Part shown: piece by piece, positions 1 through 10,081 of the stretch
Position numbering within the stretch: the first letter of the stretch is position 1
Layout of the letters: each line of letters starts with the position of its first letter
DNA from: an uncultured Holophaga sp.
GTDB lineage: Bacteria > Acidobacteriota > Holophagae > Holophagales > Holophagaceae
NCBI RefSeq assembly: GCF_963677305.1
Contig: NZ_OY781925.1
Location: forward strand, 1,575,001 to 1,639,000
Direction: 5' to 3'
DNA: 64,000 bases
The notes under the pieces: model-generated
What the model was told of the DNA's origin: nothing
Database searches by the model: none
What the model saw: only the letters and a program-made list of their open reading frames with translations
Program-made: the position numbers and the translations under genes

Positions 1-2
1 GC

Positions 3-407
3 AGCGATTTGCTGATGGGCGCGGGGCTTGGCCCCCTCAGGCACCAGGTCGGACGGCCCTTCCTGAGCCTGGAGCTTCAGCACGGTTTCGGCAGGGGCTC
101 CCTCGGGGGGTGGGTGGCCTGGGATTTCAACGAGCGGGGGGGCTTCGTCGGCCTGGGGCCCTCCATTGGGGTGCCCTTCAGGGAAGGCTGGGAACTCCGG
201 ATCAGTTCGGGCCCCGGCCTGGTGACCCATGATCTGAGGATCGAGCTGGGCTTGGCGCTGGAGTTCCGCTCCACCCTCCAGCTCACCCGCTCCATGGGGC
301 CCGACTGGAAGCTGGGGGCCTCCTTCAGCCACTATTCCAACGCCGGGATCGCCGACCATAACCCGGGGGCCGAAGTCCTGCGTCTCTTCGTCAGCAGGAA
401 GCTCTGA
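3..407 (+). CDS. pagL: PagL-like lipid A 3-O-deacylase, 5' end outside window
   Basis: C-terminal part of an outer-membrane beta-barrel protein of the lipid A deacylase PagL / acyloxyacyl hydrolase type, which removes an acyl chain from lipid A in the outer membrane. The frame is open to the window edge, so the start and signal peptide are missing. The alternating hydrophobic strands and the closing segment with FSHYSNAGIADHNPG match the PagL signature, where the His and Ser of H-x-S-N form the active site; the protein ends in a short strand (LRLFVSRKL), as usual for barrels. About 130 residues are visible against roughly 170 in known PagL. It stands alone here; a hairpin follows about 40 bases downstream. 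Confidence 0.75.
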   Translation, partial: SDLLMGAGLGPLRHQVGRPFLSLELQHGFGRGSLGGWVAWDFNERGGFVGLGPSIGVPFREGWELRISSGPGLVTHDLRIELGLALEFRSTLQLTRSMGPDWKLGASFSHYSNAGIADHNPGAEVLRLFVSRKL

Positions 408-447
408 GGGGCCGCGTCAGCAGCTCCACATGGCTTTCAGCTGGAAC

Positions 448-470
448 GAGGACCCTGGTCGAGGTCCTCG
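448..470 (+). terminator. Hairpin after the PagL-like gene
   Basis: GAGGACC and GGTCCTC form a stem (448-454 with 463-469, extendable by one C-G pair) with an eight-base loop. No T-run follows, so it may act as a weak or factor-assisted terminator. The rest of 408-583 has a looser TGGGCG/CGCCCA inverted repeat at 511-547 and probably the promoter of the next gene. Confidence 0.4.
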
Positions 471-583
471 GGTGGGCGGCCCCTTTGAAGCAAGGTCCGG
501 CTGATATCAATGGGCGTCCACCTTGATTCCAACCTTCGAGGCGCCCATGCTGATCGGGCAGTCAGACACTTGAGGATAGGTGC

Positions 584-3500
584 ATGTTCACGCAGGGCAG
601 CATCCGGCCAAGGTTGGGAAGAGTGGGCCGCGATCCGGTCATGACTGCCCTTGGGATGCTGGTGCTGGTCCTGGCCACCCTCTTCTGCGCGGGTGCAGAG
701 CCAGGGAAGTCATCCCACCTTCCGGAGCCCGGGCATATCCTCGTGCTCCAATCGGATGCTTGTGGCGCTCCCTTTGCTGAGCTGTTCAATACGGCATTCA
801 TATCTGAGTTTACTTCCCAGGGGGGGAGCATTCAGTCCCTCCGGATCGAATACCTCGACTTGGTCCGGGGCTCGGACCCCGGCATCCGGGGGAACCTCAC
901 CGAGCTTCTCCAGCGCAAATATGGGGGCATGAAGTTCGATTTCGTCGTTGCCGTGAATCCGGCCGCGACGGCGTTCGTGTTGGAGGATGGCGCGTTCCTG
1001 GCCCGGGGTGCGCCCATCCTGTCCCTTTATCCGGGCAGGGCCATCCCGGGGAGCCCCAAGAGGCGGGTGGGACTGATCGGCTCCATCTTCGATTTCGAGG
1101 GCACCCTCAGACTGGCCCTGGGCTTGAAGCCGAATGCCCGGCGGGTGCTCCTGGTCACCGGAAGCGGCCCCAGCGACCGGATGTACGAGGAACAGGCCTG
1201 GAAGTCCTTTGATCCATGGAAGGGAAGGCTCACCTTTGAGACCACGGGTGGCCTGGCCTTCCCCGAGATCCTGAAGCGCGTCTCGGAGGCCGGGGACGAC
1301 ACCATCGTCATCTACTCGACCATCTTCGCCGACGGGACCGGAGCAGGCTTCATCCCCAAAGAGGCAGCCATGAAGGTGTCGGCGGTCTCTCGCCAACCGG
1401 TCTTCGGGACCTACGAGCCCCTGCTTGGGACTGGTGTGGTTGGTGGATCGATGCTGAGCATCTCCGAGAACGGACGCCAGATCGCACGAATGGCCCTGGG
1501 CGCTCTCCATGGGAAGAACCCCATCCCCGGAGACCGGCAGGTCTTCGAATTCCCCAACCGTCCGCTGCCCCTGTTCACCTGGCCTGAGCTGAACCGGTAC
1601 GGACTCGATCCGGGCAGGCTCCCTGCGGGTGCGATCATCCTCCAGCGTCCACCAAGCCCCTGGGCCCAATACAAGTCGGCCATCCTGTCCGCTCTCGCGG
1701 TCATGGTCGTCCTGGTCGCCTCCACCCTGGGTATGGCCATCCAGAATCGTCGACGGAAGGAAGCGGAACGGAGTGCCAGGGAAAAACAGAAGTGGGTCCA
1801 GATCCTCATCGATGAGTCGCCCGATGCCATTGCCGTCTACGACGCGGACCGCCAACGCTGCGTCGATGCCAACCCCGCCGCTGAGGTCCTCTTCGGTTGT
1901 ACCCGCCAGGAACTGCTCCGCCTTGGCCCCGAGCACTTCTTCGCGACCCCGCAACCGGATCGGGAGGAAGGGCGCCGGAGCATCGCCATGACCGTGCAGA
2001 GAGCCCTTTCTGGTGAGAGGTTCACCTTCCAGTCGAACATCCTCAGCACCGATGGGCGGAGGGTACCGTGCCAGGTCCACCTGACCCGGCTGCCGACCCA
2101 GGACCGCCAGCTCCTGAGGGTGAACTATGTGGATCTGTCCGGACTGAGGCAGGCTGAAGCCGACCTTCACCGCTCCCAGGCCAACCTGAGGGCCCTGATC
2201 GAGAACACCGCTGATGTGATCTGGTCAGTCGATCTGGGGTTCCGGGTCATCACCTTCAACCAGGCCACGGCCGACCTCATCCAGAAGATGCATGGCAGAG
2301 CCATCGGGATCGGGATGTCCCTCGCAGAGATTCTGCCTCCTGAAAGGGCGGACCAGTGGGGCCGATTCTACGAACGGGTTCTTTCGGAAGGTGCTCACCG
2401 CCAGGAGAGCCTCGTGCTCCCCGATGGGCGCAGTCTGGAGCTCTCCTTCAATCCGATCCGCCAGGATGGCGTCATCGTGGGGGTTTCCGTCTTCGGGAAA
2501 GACATCACCGAGCAGAAGCGCCTTCGGGAGCAGCTCTATCAGTCCCAGAAAATGGATGCAGTGGGCCAGCTCGCGGGGGGGGTGGCCCATGACTTCAATA
2601 ATGCCCTCGCGGGGATCACCAACGCCGCGGAACTCCTCAGGGGGAAGGAGCTCTCGCCCGATCAGAGGCACATGTTCGCTGAAATGATCCTCACAGCCGC
2701 ACAGCGGGCCGGCGGCCTGACCAGGAAACTGCTCGCTTTCTCCAGAAAAGCGGAGAAGTCGAGCACGCCCGTGGATGTGGCCACCATTGTGGACGATGTC
2801 GCCGCCATCCTGCGCAGTACCCTCGACAAGCGCATCGGGATCCTTGTCGAGACCCAGGTTTCGGGCACCAAGGTGATCGGAGATGATGCGCTTCTTCAGA
2901 ACGCCTTCCTGAACATGGGCATCAATGCCGGCCACGCCATGCCCGAAGGGGGTACCCTCACCTTCCGCCTTGAGGAGACATCTCTGGACGAAGCCTACTG
3001 CGCGCACGCCCCTTTTGACCTCGAACCCGGCCGCTTCCTCAGGGTGACCGTCCAGGACACCGGCTGCGGCATGCCTCCAGAGACCGTCGCGCGGATCTTC
3101 GAGCCCTTCTTCACCACCCGCAGGCCGGGTGAAGGGACAGGCCTGGGCCTCTCCGCCGTCTACGGCACGGTACAGGACCACCATGGTGCCCTCCAGGTCT
3201 ATTCCGAGCCCGGAAGGGGAACCGCATTCCACGTGTACCTGCCCCTCGCTGCGGAGATGAAGGTGGCTCCGGCAGCAGAGGCATCCGTCGAATCCGGTCA
3301 GGGGACGATTCTTCTCATTGACGACGAGGAACTCATCAGGATCACCGGGAAGGCCATCCTGGAGCGACTTGGATACACCGTGATCACTGCTGAGGATGGG
3401 GCCGTCGGCCTGTCCATCCTTGCAGAGCGCCCAGGGGAGATCCAGCTCATCATCCTCGACATGATCATGCCGGTCCTGGGGGGGCGGGACACGCTCCACA

Positions 3501-3673
3501 GGATCAGGGAGATCGACCGGAGCGTGCCTGTCCTCATCTGCTCGGGTTTCTCCAAGGACGGTGAGCTGGCGGGGATGAGGGGTGAGGAGGTCTTCGGGTT
3601 CCTCCACAAGCCCTTCCGCCGTACCGAACTGGCGGCGGCTGTGGCGGAGGCCTTCCGCAGCGCCGCGGGATAG
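584..3673 (+). CDS. Hybrid sensor histidine kinase with ABC-type periplasmic sensor, two PAS domains and receiver
   Basis: A 1029-residue membrane sensor kinase. Order: N-terminal signal/anchor (about 20-38), a periplasmic region of about 320 residues resembling the ABC substrate-binding fold (PF04392-like), a transmembrane helix at about 365-387, PAS at about 407-515, PAS at about 535-640, HisKA with the H-box GGVAHDFNN (His669), HATPase with DTGCGMPP and GEGTGLGLS boxes, and a C-terminal receiver (about 905-1029) with phospho-acceptor Asp959 in ILDMIMP. It probably autophosphorylates on His669 and passes phosphate to its own receiver, then to an unseen phosphotransfer partner. The start at 584 follows a GAGGATAGG site; an in-frame ATG at 641 lacks one. 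It is monocistronic here, with no output-domain partner adjacent. The ligand is unknown. Confidence 0.88.
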   Translation: MFTQGSIRPRLGRVGRDPVMTALGMLVLVLATLFCAGAEPGKSSHLPEPGHILVLQSDACGAPFAELFNTAFISEFTSQGGSIQSLRIEYLDLVRGSDPGIRGNLTELLQRKYGGMKFDFVVAVNPAATAFVLEDGAFLARGAPILSLYPGRAIPGSPKRRVGLIGSIFDFEGTLRLALGLKPNARRVLLVTGSGPSDRMYEEQAWKSFDPWKGRLTFETTGGLAFPEILKRVSEAGDDTIVIYSTIFADGTGAGFIPKEAAMKVSAVSRQPVFGTYEPLLGTGVVGGSMLSISENGRQIARMALGALHGKNPIPGDRQVFEFPNRPLPLFTWPELNRYGLDPGRLPAGAIILQRPPSPWAQYKSAILSALAVMVVLVASTLGMAIQNRRRKEAERSAREKQKWVQILIDESPDAIAVYDADRQRCVDANPAAEVLFGCTRQELLRLGPEHFFATPQPDREEGRRSIAMTVQRALSGERFTFQSNILSTDGRRVPCQVHLTRLPTQDRQLLRVNYVDLSGLRQAEADLHRSQANLRALIENTADVIWSVDLGFRVITFNQATADLIQKMHGRAIGIGMSLAEILPPERADQWGRFYERVLSEGAHRQESLVLPDGRSLELSFNPIRQDGVIVGVSVFGKDITEQKRLREQLYQSQKMDAVGQLAGGVAHDFNNALAGITNAAELLRGKELSPDQRHMFAEMILTAAQRAGGLTRKLLAFSRKAEKSSTPVDVATIVDDVAAILRSTLDKRIGILVETQVSGTKVIGDDALLQNAFLNMGINAGHAMPEGGTLTFRLEETSLDEAYCAHAPFDLEPGRFLRVTVQDTGCGMPPETVARIFEPFFTTRRPGEGTGLGLSAVYGTVQDHHGALQVYSEPGRGTAFHVYLPLAAEMKVAPAAEASVESGQGTILLIDDEELIRITGKAILERLGYTVITAEDGAVGLSILAERPGEIQLIILDMIMPVLGGRDTLHRIREIDRSVPVLICSGFSKDGELAGMRGEEVFGFLHKPFRRTELAAAVAEAFRSAAG

Positions 3674-3992
3674 ACCCTCCGGGGACCGGCCCCGACCGGC
3701 GCTCGGGCTAGGCGCTGCGGAGAGGAAGGAGTCTCCGTGATGAATGGTCCTGGTAAAGGCGGGATGACCCGTCAGCCCAAGGACTCAGACTGGTGGCTGG
3801 TCGACAAGAGCCGTGTGAGTCGAGAGGTGCACGCAGGGTTCTGTGAGGGCGTGGGGATGAAGTTTCCCCGCGCCACTCGACCCGAACCCATCCGTGGCCC
3901 CAGCTTTCGTCCCCGTCCACACGGCCGAAGCCGAGTCCGGTCGGTCATCAGATGTCGACATCCATGGCGGAGAAGCAAAGGGTTGCCGTCGG
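3674..3992. other. Gene-less gap holding intron remnants
   Basis: Between the hybrid kinase and the kdp operon no convincing gene is seen. A plus-strand frame opens at 3737 behind AGGAAGGAG with Met-Met-Asn-Gly, reminiscent of the first residues of many group II intron reverse transcriptases. After about 25 codons it runs through RNA-like sequence and then antisense into kdpE, so I do not call it a gene. The group II intron tail is listed separately. The stretch 3885-3992 shows nothing recognisable. Confidence 0.55.
3808..3881 (+). mobile_element. Relic 3' end of a group II intron (domains V and VI)
   Basis: Bases 3808-3841 are exactly 34 long and fold as a group II intron domain V: AGC triad at positions 2-4, a GNRA loop (GAGA), the two-base CG bulge at positions 25-26, and flanking stems paired except for two mismatches (6:29 and 11:22). 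Five to six bases later, 3848-3857 pairs with 3865-3874 over ten base pairs, as expected for domain VI, and the sequence then runs to ACTCGAC, resembling a 3' splice end. A Met-Met-Asn-Gly start lies about 70 bases upstream, consistent with an internally deleted domain IV reading frame. Domain I and the reverse transcriptase are absent, so this is a dead fragment. Seen: the fold. Inferred: its origin. Confidence 0.7.
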
Positions 3993-4697
3993 CTAGAGGG
4001 GCTCCGGTTCCGGGGTCAGGCGGTACCCGATCCCCAGTTCGGTCTGGAGATACCGGGGACGGGTGGGGTCAGGCTCGATCTTGTAGCGCAATTGGTTCAT
4101 GCAGACCCGCAGTGCATGGACGCGGTCCGAACTGGCGGCGCCCCAAACCTCTTTCATGATCTGATTGTGGGTGAGGACTTTCCCTGGGTGACGCAGGAGG
4201 GCCACCAGGAGCTTGAACTCGTTGGGGGTGAGCTTCACCCGGGCGCCATCCAGCGTGATCTGATGGGCCTCCAGGTCCACCTGGAGGCCACCTGCCTGCA
4301 GGAGCGGTTTGTCGCATTCAGGTTGGGAGCGGTTCCGGAGGGCCACCCGGATCCTGGCCAAGAGTTCCCGGGTGCCGAAGGGTTTGGTCAGGTAGTCGTT
4401 GGCCCCGGCCTCCAAGCCCTCCACCTTGTCGTCCTCCTTGCCCCGGGCGCTGATGACGATGATGGGGACCTCGCTCCACTCCCGGAGCCGGGTCACCACT
4501 TCCAGGCCATCCCGATCCGGCAGCCCCAGATCAAGCAGGATCGCGTCGGGGCGGTGGCTGGCGGCCAGGCGCAGGGCCTCTTCGGCCGTGCCTGCCGACA
4601 GGACGCGGTAGGCGTGGGATTTGAGCGCCGCCTGGAGGAAACGTTGCAGTTGGGGTTCGTCGTCCACCACAAGGATCAGGGGGTCCAAGGCGCTCAT
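3993..4697 (-). CDS. kdpE: KdpE potassium response regulator
   Basis: OmpR/PhoB-type response regulator of about 234 residues that activates kdpFABC when phosphorylated by KdpD. The receiver domain (LILVVDDEP start, phospho-acceptor Asp56 in LLDLGLPD, KPF near residue 103) is followed by a winged-helix DNA-binding domain ending in RYLQTELGIGYRL. I place the start at 4697, where AGAGGAG precedes ATG; upstream codons in frame overlap kdpD and lack family similarity. Its ATG overlaps the kdpD stop (ATGA), so the two are translationally coupled. It is the last gene of the kdp run. Confidence 0.95.
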   Translation of the reverse strand: MSALDPLILVVDDEPQLQRFLQAALKSHAYRVLSAGTAEEALRLAASHRPDAILLDLGLPDRDGLEVVTRLREWSEVPIIVISARGKEDDKVEGLEAGANDYLTKPFGTRELLARIRVALRNRSQPECDKPLLQAGGLQVDLEAHQITLDGARVKLTPNEFKLLVALLRHPGKVLTHNQIMKEVWGAASSDRVHALRVCMNQLRYKIEPDPTRPRYLQTELGIGYRLTPEPEPL

Positions 4698-7378
4698 GCC
4701 CGCTCCTCTGCCCAGACGGGGGGAACACCATGCTGGGGCAGCCAAGCCTGGAGCACAGCGCCACCTCCTGGGCGATTGGTAGCCTGGATCCGGCCTTCGT
4801 GGGCTTCGACAATCCCCTTGCAGATGGCCAGTCCGAGGCCCGCTCCGAGGGAGCGCCCCTCCCGTGGACCCCGGAAGAGCTTTTCGAAGATCCGGGATTC
4901 CAGACCTTCGGGGATCCCGGGTCCGCGGTCCGCCACTTGCAGGAATGTGCCTCCGGGAGCCGGTATGATCTCTATGTCTATGGGCTGATCCTCTTCTGAG
5001 AACTTCAGGGCGTTCTCCATCAAGTTGATGAGGAGTTGCTCCAGGAGCAGGGGGTCTCCATGGATCAGGGCGCTGCGCCCCTCGATTCGGCTATGGATCT
5101 GGCGGCCTTCGGCAATCCGCCCCAGGTGGGTCAGCGCCGAGCCCACCACCTCCTCGGCCGGGAGCCACTCCAGCTTCGGCTTGAGGGTGCCCGACTCCAG
5201 ACGGGTGAGTTCCAGCAGGTTAGTGACCAGGCGGTGCATGCGGAAGGCTTCCTCCTGGATGGCGGTCAGGAGGGAGGTCCGGTCGGATTCGTCCAGGGTC
5301 CCGTGATCCTCCAGCAGGGCTGTTGCCGAGCCTGTGATGCCCGCCAAGGGGGTTCTGAGGTCGTGGGAAACGGAGGAGAGCAGGGCATTGCGCAGCTCTT
5401 CCCGCTCCACCTTCAGCCCCTTGGCGTGGGCCTCCATGGAGAGGGTGGCCCGTTCCAGCGCCAGGGCCGTCTGATTGGCGAAGCTTTCCAGGAGGTGCCG
5501 CTGGTCCGGGGCCTCCCAGAGGGGGCCGGCTTCGTTGACCACTCCCATGACTCCCAGCACACCCCGGGCTCCCTTGAGGGGCAGAAAGAGTCCACGGGAG
5601 GCCGGCAGGATGCCTGTCCCCTGCCCGGCTGCCTGGGCGTGGTCGAAGACCCACTGAGCCACCCCTCGATTGGGGTCGTCCGCCAATGGATGGCTGCGAT
5701 CATCCATGGGCTCCAGGGTTCCGGTGGGAGTGGGCAGGAAAATGATGACCTTGGTTCTGAACTGGGCTTCCACCGCCTGCACGGCCGAGGTGACGGTGTC
5801 CGTCTGATCTCCGGCCTTGACCAGGGCCTCCCCCAGGCGGTAAAGGGCGAGAGTGCGTTGCTCCCGGAGCTGGGCCCGGATGGCCTGCTGTCGGACCCGC
5901 TCGGTAAGGTTGCCGATCACCAGGCCCATGGCCAGCAGAATGACGAAGGTGCCCAGGTGGCGGGCATCTCCGACGGCGAAGGTATAGCGTGGTGGGATGA
6001 AGAAGAAGTCGAAGGCCAGGACCGAAAGCAGGGACGTGGCCAGGGCTGCGTTCCGTCCATAGCGTACGGCGCTCACCAGGATGGGCACCGTGAAGATCAT
6101 CACCACATCCGCCAGTTCGAAGCGGCGGTAGAAGACCAGCCCCAGAAGCGTGGCCAGGATCACATAGAAGGCACAGAGTCCCAGAGTGCTGAGTCCTGGC
6201 CAGGACGAGGGCAGGAGGATGGGGAGCTGGTAGCGGGTTTCGGGGGGGGGGCCAGGGATGGTGTGGATGTGGATCGGCCCTGCCTCCCTGGCCAGATCCT
6301 CGAGGAGGCTGCCCCGGATGCGGACCTTCCAGCGGGGTTGGCGGGATCGCCCGATGACGATCTGGGTGACATTGCGGCTGCGGGCGAGGGCCAGCAGATC
6401 CTCAGCCAGAGTGGCGTGGCCCGGAAGGGCGATGCCTTCCCCACCCAACCGCTCCACCAGCCGGAGATGAGACTCCAGGCGTTCCCGGTCCTCCTCAGGG
6501 AGTTCGCTACCACCATCGACATACACCGCCATCCAGGGCGCCCCCAGGGCGTCGGCCATGCGCCGGGTCTCCCGGATAAGGGCCTCGCTGGGGCATGCCG
6601 GGGTGATGCCCACCAGGATCCGCTGGCCGGCTGCCCAGATATCCTGGATCCCCTCTGCTTCCCGGTAGCGGCGCATGTCAGCGTCCACCAGGGCTGCTGT
6701 CTGACGAAGGGCCAATTCCCGCAGCGCCAGGAGATTGCCTCGCCGGAAGAATCGCTGGATGGCGAAACGGGCTTGCTCGGGAACATAGACCTTGCCCTCC
6801 TGCAGACGTTGCAGGAGTTCATCCACCGAGATGTCCACCAGTTCCATCTCGTCACTGCGTTCCAGGACCGTGTCCGGCACCCGCTCCTGCACCGAGATGC
6901 CGGTGATCTGGGCGATGACATCCCGGAGGCTCTCCAGATGTTGGACATTGACTGTGGTGTAGACCTCGATCCCGGCGTCCAGGAGGTCCATGACATCCTT
7001 CCAGCGTTTGTCGTGGGAGCAGCCGGGGGCATTGCTGTGGGCCAGTTCGTCCACCAGGATGAGGCCTGGGTGGCGGGCCAGGGCCCCCTCCAGGTCGAAC
7101 TCCTCCAGGAGCATACCCCGGTGCATGGTCTTTTTCCGGGGCAGGACCTCCAGCCCTTCCAGAAGGGCCGAGGTCTCGCCACGACGATGGGTCTCCACCA
7201 ACCCCACAACCACGTCGGCTCCGTCCCGGCGCCGCCGTTGGGCTTCCTGGAGCATGGCGTAGGTCTTGCCCACCCCGGGTGCCATCCCGAAGAAAACCTT
7301 GAAGCGGGCGCGGCTTGCCCGCGTCTCTTCGTCCTGGACGCGCTTCAGCAGGGTCTCCGGGTCGGGTCGATCGGTCAT
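4694..7378 (-). CDS. kdpD: KdpD potassium/turgor sensor kinase
   Basis: 894-residue sensor kinase, the same size as E. coli KdpD. An N-terminal KdpD domain carries a Walker A-like GVGKTYAM near residue 30, followed by a universal-stress-protein-like region, four closely spaced transmembrane helices (about 395-490), a GAF-like region, then HisKA with SVSHDLRTPLAG (His672) and HATPase with GLGLAICKG. It phosphorylates KdpE when external potassium is low or the cell is osmotically stressed. The start is set at 7378 (MTDRPDPETLL) because all homology begins there; the longer upstream frame is antisense-like low-complexity sequence. It follows kdpC by 44 bases. Confidence 0.95.
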   Translation of the reverse strand: MTDRPDPETLLKRVQDEETRASRARFKVFFGMAPGVGKTYAMLQEAQRRRRDGADVVVGLVETHRRGETSALLEGLEVLPRKKTMHRGMLLEEFDLEGALARHPGLILVDELAHSNAPGCSHDKRWKDVMDLLDAGIEVYTTVNVQHLESLRDVIAQITGISVQERVPDTVLERSDEMELVDISVDELLQRLQEGKVYVPEQARFAIQRFFRRGNLLALRELALRQTAALVDADMRRYREAEGIQDIWAAGQRILVGITPACPSEALIRETRRMADALGAPWMAVYVDGGSELPEEDRERLESHLRLVERLGGEGIALPGHATLAEDLLALARSRNVTQIVIGRSRQPRWKVRIRGSLLEDLAREAGPIHIHTIPGPPPETRYQLPILLPSSWPGLSTLGLCAFYVILATLLGLVFYRRFELADVVMIFTVPILVSAVRYGRNAALATSLLSVLAFDFFFIPPRYTFAVGDARHLGTFVILLAMGLVIGNLTERVRQQAIRAQLREQRTLALYRLGEALVKAGDQTDTVTSAVQAVEAQFRTKVIIFLPTPTGTLEPMDDRSHPLADDPNRGVAQWVFDHAQAAGQGTGILPASRGLFLPLKGARGVLGVMGVVNEAGPLWEAPDQRHLLESFANQTALALERATLSMEAHAKGLKVEREELRNALLSSVSHDLRTPLAGITGSATALLEDHGTLDESDRTSLLTAIQEEAFRMHRLVTNLLELTRLESGTLKPKLEWLPAEEVVGSALTHLGRIAEGRQIHSRIEGRSALIHGDPLLLEQLLINLMENALKFSEEDQPIDIEIIPAPGGTFLQVADRGPGIPEGLESRIFEKLFRGPREGRSLGAGLGLAICKGIVEAHEGRIQATNRPGGGAVLQAWLPQHGVPPVWAEERA

Positions 7379-7422
7379 GGTGTGCCTTAAGTGTGGGCAG
7401 GAGGAGAGCGGGGATCCAGCCT

Positions 7423-7989
7423 TCAGGTCCGGGGCAATCCGTCCAGGGCAACATTCAGCTCCAGGACGTTCACGGTGGCAGGCATCAGCACCTTGCGGTG
7501 GGTGGCTGCTGCCACCAGGGCCAGCACCTGCTCTCGGGGAATGCCCCGGATGCGGGCGATGCGGGCCGCCTGCCAGCGGGCTGCCTCGGGTGAGAGGTCC
7601 GGGTCGAGTCCGCTGGCGCTGGCGGTGACCAGATCTTGGGGAATGGGCTCGGGATTGGTGGGATCCGAGGCACGGAGCGCCCGGACACGTTCCGCCACCC
7701 CCCGGGCCAGTTCCGGATTGGACTCGGCCAGGGTTGAGCCCCCGCTGGCGGAGGCGTTGGTGGGGAAACACTGGGTCGGGCTGGGACGGCTCCAGAAGTA
7801 GCGGGGATCCTGCGTACTCTGGGCGATGAGGCTGGAGCCACGGATTTTCCCGTCGATTCGGATCAGACTTCCTCCCGCTTTGGCGGGGAAGGCCAGATGG
7901 GCCAGTCCGGTGACAACCAGGGGATAGGCGACTCCGGTCAGCAGGGTGAGGGCGCCGAAAGAGACCAGCAAAGGGCGGATGAGCTTCAT
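7423..7989 (-). CDS. kdpC: KdpC subunit of the K+-transporting ATPase
   Basis: 188-residue KdpC, the single-span subunit that increases ATP affinity of KdpB. One N-terminal transmembrane helix (LLVSFGALTLLTGVAYPLVV) is followed by the family's periplasmic domain with YFWSRPSPT, SGGSTL and SASGLDPDLSPEAA. The C-terminal NVLELN is also typical. It starts ten bases after the kdpB stop and precedes kdpD. Confidence 0.95.
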   Translation of the reverse strand: MKLIRPLLVSFGALTLLTGVAYPLVVTGLAHLAFPAKAGGSLIRIDGKIRGSSLIAQSTQDPRYFWSRPSPTQCFPTNASASGGSTLAESNPELARGVAERVRALRASDPTNPEPIPQDLVTASASGLDPDLSPEAARWQAARIARIRGIPREQVLALVAAATHRKVLMPATVNVLELNVALDGLPRT

Positions 7990-7999
7990 GGAATGCCTC

Positions 8000-10081
8000 T
8001 CAGACCAAGTGGAGAGTGACGACCAGGAGGTCGATGACCTTCATGCCGATGAAGGGCACCACCAGTCCGCCCAGGCCATAGATGAACAGGTTGCGGCGCA
8101 GCAGTTCCGCCGCCGGAAGGGTGCGGAACTTGACGCCCCTCAGGGCCAGGGGAATCAGGAAGACGATGATCAGGGCGTTGAAGATCACCGCCGAGAGGAC
8201 GGCGCTCTCCGGGCTGTGGAGCCGCATCAGGTCCAGGGCCCGCAGCTGGGGATAGGTCAGGAGGAAGGCCGCCGGGAGGATGGCGAAATACTTGGCCACA
8301 TCGTTGGCGATGCTGAAGGTGGTCAGGGAACCCCGGGTCATGAGCATCTGCTTGCCGATGCGGACGATCTCGATGAGCTTGGTGGGGTTGGAGTCCAGGT
8401 CCACCATGTTCCCGGCCTCCTTTGCCGCCTGGGTACCGGTGTTCATGGCCACAGCGACATCCGCCTGGGCCAGGGCGGGGGCGTCGTTGGTGCCATCACC
8501 CGTCATGGCCACCAGGCGTCCACCGGCTTGGTAGTCCCGGATCAGGCGCAGCTTCCGCTCCGGCGTGGCCTGGGCCAGGAAATCGTCTACCCCGGCTTCC
8601 GCAGCGATGGCCGCGGCGGTGAGAGGGTTGTCCCCCGTGACCATGACGGTCTTGATGCCCATGCGTCTCAGCTCTGCAAATCGTTCCTGGATGCCGCCTT
8701 TGACGATGTCCTTGAGGTGGATGACCCCGAGGGCCCGTGAGCCGTCTGCGACCACCAGGGGCGTTCCCCCTTCCCGGGCGATGCGTTCGGAGGCGGCCCG
8801 GACCTCCTCCGGGCAGGCCCCGCCCTCGCTCTCGATCCAGGCGGCCACCGACTCGCTGGCCCCCTTCCGGATGCGCCGGCCATCCACATCCACCCCACTC
8901 ATGCGGGTCTGGGCGGTGAAGGGCACGAAGATCAGGTGGAGACTCTCCAATTCCCGTTCTCGCAGCCCGTAGGCTTCCTTGGCCAGGACCACGATGCTCC
9001 GCCCTTCAGGGGTCTCATCCGGCAAAGAGGCCAACTGGGCGGCGTCCGCCAGCTCGAGTTCGGTGATGCCCGGCGCGGGGACGAAGGCCACCGCTTCGCG
9101 GTTGCCGAGGGTGATGGTCCCGGTCTTGTCCAGGAGGAGGACATCGACGTCGCCTGCCGCTTCCACGGCCCGCCCCGAGGTGGCGACGACGTTGGCCCGG
9201 ATCATCCGATCCATCCCGGCAATGCCGATGGCCGAGAGCAGGCCGCCGATGGTGGTGGGAATGAGGCAGACCAGTAGGGCCACGAGGACCGTCAGGGTGA
9301 TGGGCAGACCCTGGCCCGTGAGCTGAACCGCAAAGCGACTGAAGGGCAGCAGGGTGGCGACCGCCAGCAGGAAGACCAGGGTCAGGCTGGCCAACAGGAT
9401 GTCCAGGGCGATCTCGTTGGGCGTCTTCTGCCGCTTGGCACCCTCCACCATGGCGATCATGCGATCCAGAAAACTGTTCCCCGGATTGGAGGTGATCCTC
9501 ACGACCATCCAGTCGGAAAGGACTTCGGTGCCCCCGGTGACTGCCGAGCGGTCACCGCCGGACTCCCGGATGACCGGTGCACTCTCTCCGGTGACGGCGG
9601 CTTCGTTCACCGAGGCGATGCCCTCGATGACCTCGCCATCCAGAGGGATGGTGTCGCCGGCCTCCACCAGGACAAGGTCATCCATCCGCAGTGTGGCGCT
9701 TCCCGCGGGGGTCCAGGTCCGGGTGGGCTGATCGGTGAGCTTCTTGGCGGTGACATCCTTCCGGCTCGCCCGCAGGGCATCCGCCTGGGCCTTGCCCCGG
9801 CCCTCCGCCAGGGCTTCCGCGACATTGGCGAAGAAGAGGGTGAACCAGAGCCAGACCGTGATCTGGAAGATGAAGCCGGGGCGGGCCTCGCCGTGGCCGC
9901 CCAGGCTGTGCATCCAGAGGAGGGTCACGAAGGCGCTGCAGACCCATACCACGAACATGACGGGGTTCTTGAGCTGGTGGCGTGGATTGAGCTTGCGAAG
10001 GGCGTCCATGAGGGCGCGCTGCAGGAGCGGGCCGTTCATCAGCTTGCCGGAGGGCTTGGGAGTCATTTCCATGGGGTTCAT
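8000..10081 (-). CDS. kdpB: KdpB P-type ATPase catalytic subunit
   Basis: 693-residue P-type ATPase that drives potassium uptake through KdpA. The phosphorylation motif DKTGTIT has its Asp at 318; the actuator loop TGESAPV lies near residue 160 and the hinge [13 protein letters not shown] near 520. Seven membrane segments are visible, including the [20 protein letters not shown] region that is specific to KdpB. The start ATG overlaps the kdpA stop as ATGA. Confidence 0.97.
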   Translation of the reverse strand: MNPMEMTPKPSGKLMNGPLLQRALMDALRKLNPRHQLKNPVMFVVWVCSAFVTLLWMHSLGGHGEARPGFIFQITVWLWFTLFFANVAEALAEGRGKAQADALRASRKDVTAKKLTDQPTRTWTPAGSATLRMDDLVLVEAGDTIPLDGEVIEGIASVNEAAVTGESAPVIRESGGDRSAVTGGTEVLSDWMVVRITSNPGNSFLDRMIAMVEGAKRQKTPNEIALDILLASLTLVFLLAVATLLPFSRFAVQLTGQGLPITLTVLVALLVCLIPTTIGGLLSAIGIAGMDRMIRANVVATSGRAVEAAGDVDVLLLDKTGTITLGNREAVAFVPAPGITELELADAAQLASLPDETPEGRSIVVLAKEAYGLRERELESLHLIFVPFTAQTRMSGVDVDGRRIRKGASESVAAWIESEGGACPEEVRAASERIAREGGTPLVVADGSRALGVIHLKDIVKGGIQERFAELRRMGIKTVMVTGDNPLTAAAIAAEAGVDDFLAQATPERKLRLIRDYQAGGRLVAMTGDGTNDAPALAQADVAVAMNTGTQAAKEAGNMVDLDSNPTKLIEIVRIGKQMLMTRGSLTTFSIANDVAKYFAILPAAFLLTYPQLRALDLMRLHSPESAVLSAVIFNALIIVFLIPLALRGVKFRTLPAAELLRRNLFIYGLGGLVVPFIGMKVIDLLVVTLHLV

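Noticed and set aside
710-2170. Long open frame antisense to the hybrid kinase gene
   Set aside because: Same artefact: no motif, and the plus strand encodes clear PAS domains here.
3737-4159. Plus-strand open frame beginning Met-Met-Asn-Gly after a good ribosome site
   Set aside because: It runs through the intron domain V/VI structure and then antisense into kdpE; the residue composition is not protein-like beyond the first 25 codons. It is treated as part of the intron relic.
5036-7390. 784-codon open frame antisense to kdpD
   Set aside because: kdpD is unmistakable on the other strand; the antisense frame is a GC-bias artefact.
7379-7771. N-terminal extension of kdpD
   Set aside because: The extension overlaps kdpC in another frame, is Pro/Gly/Arg-rich, and all KdpD homology begins at 7378.
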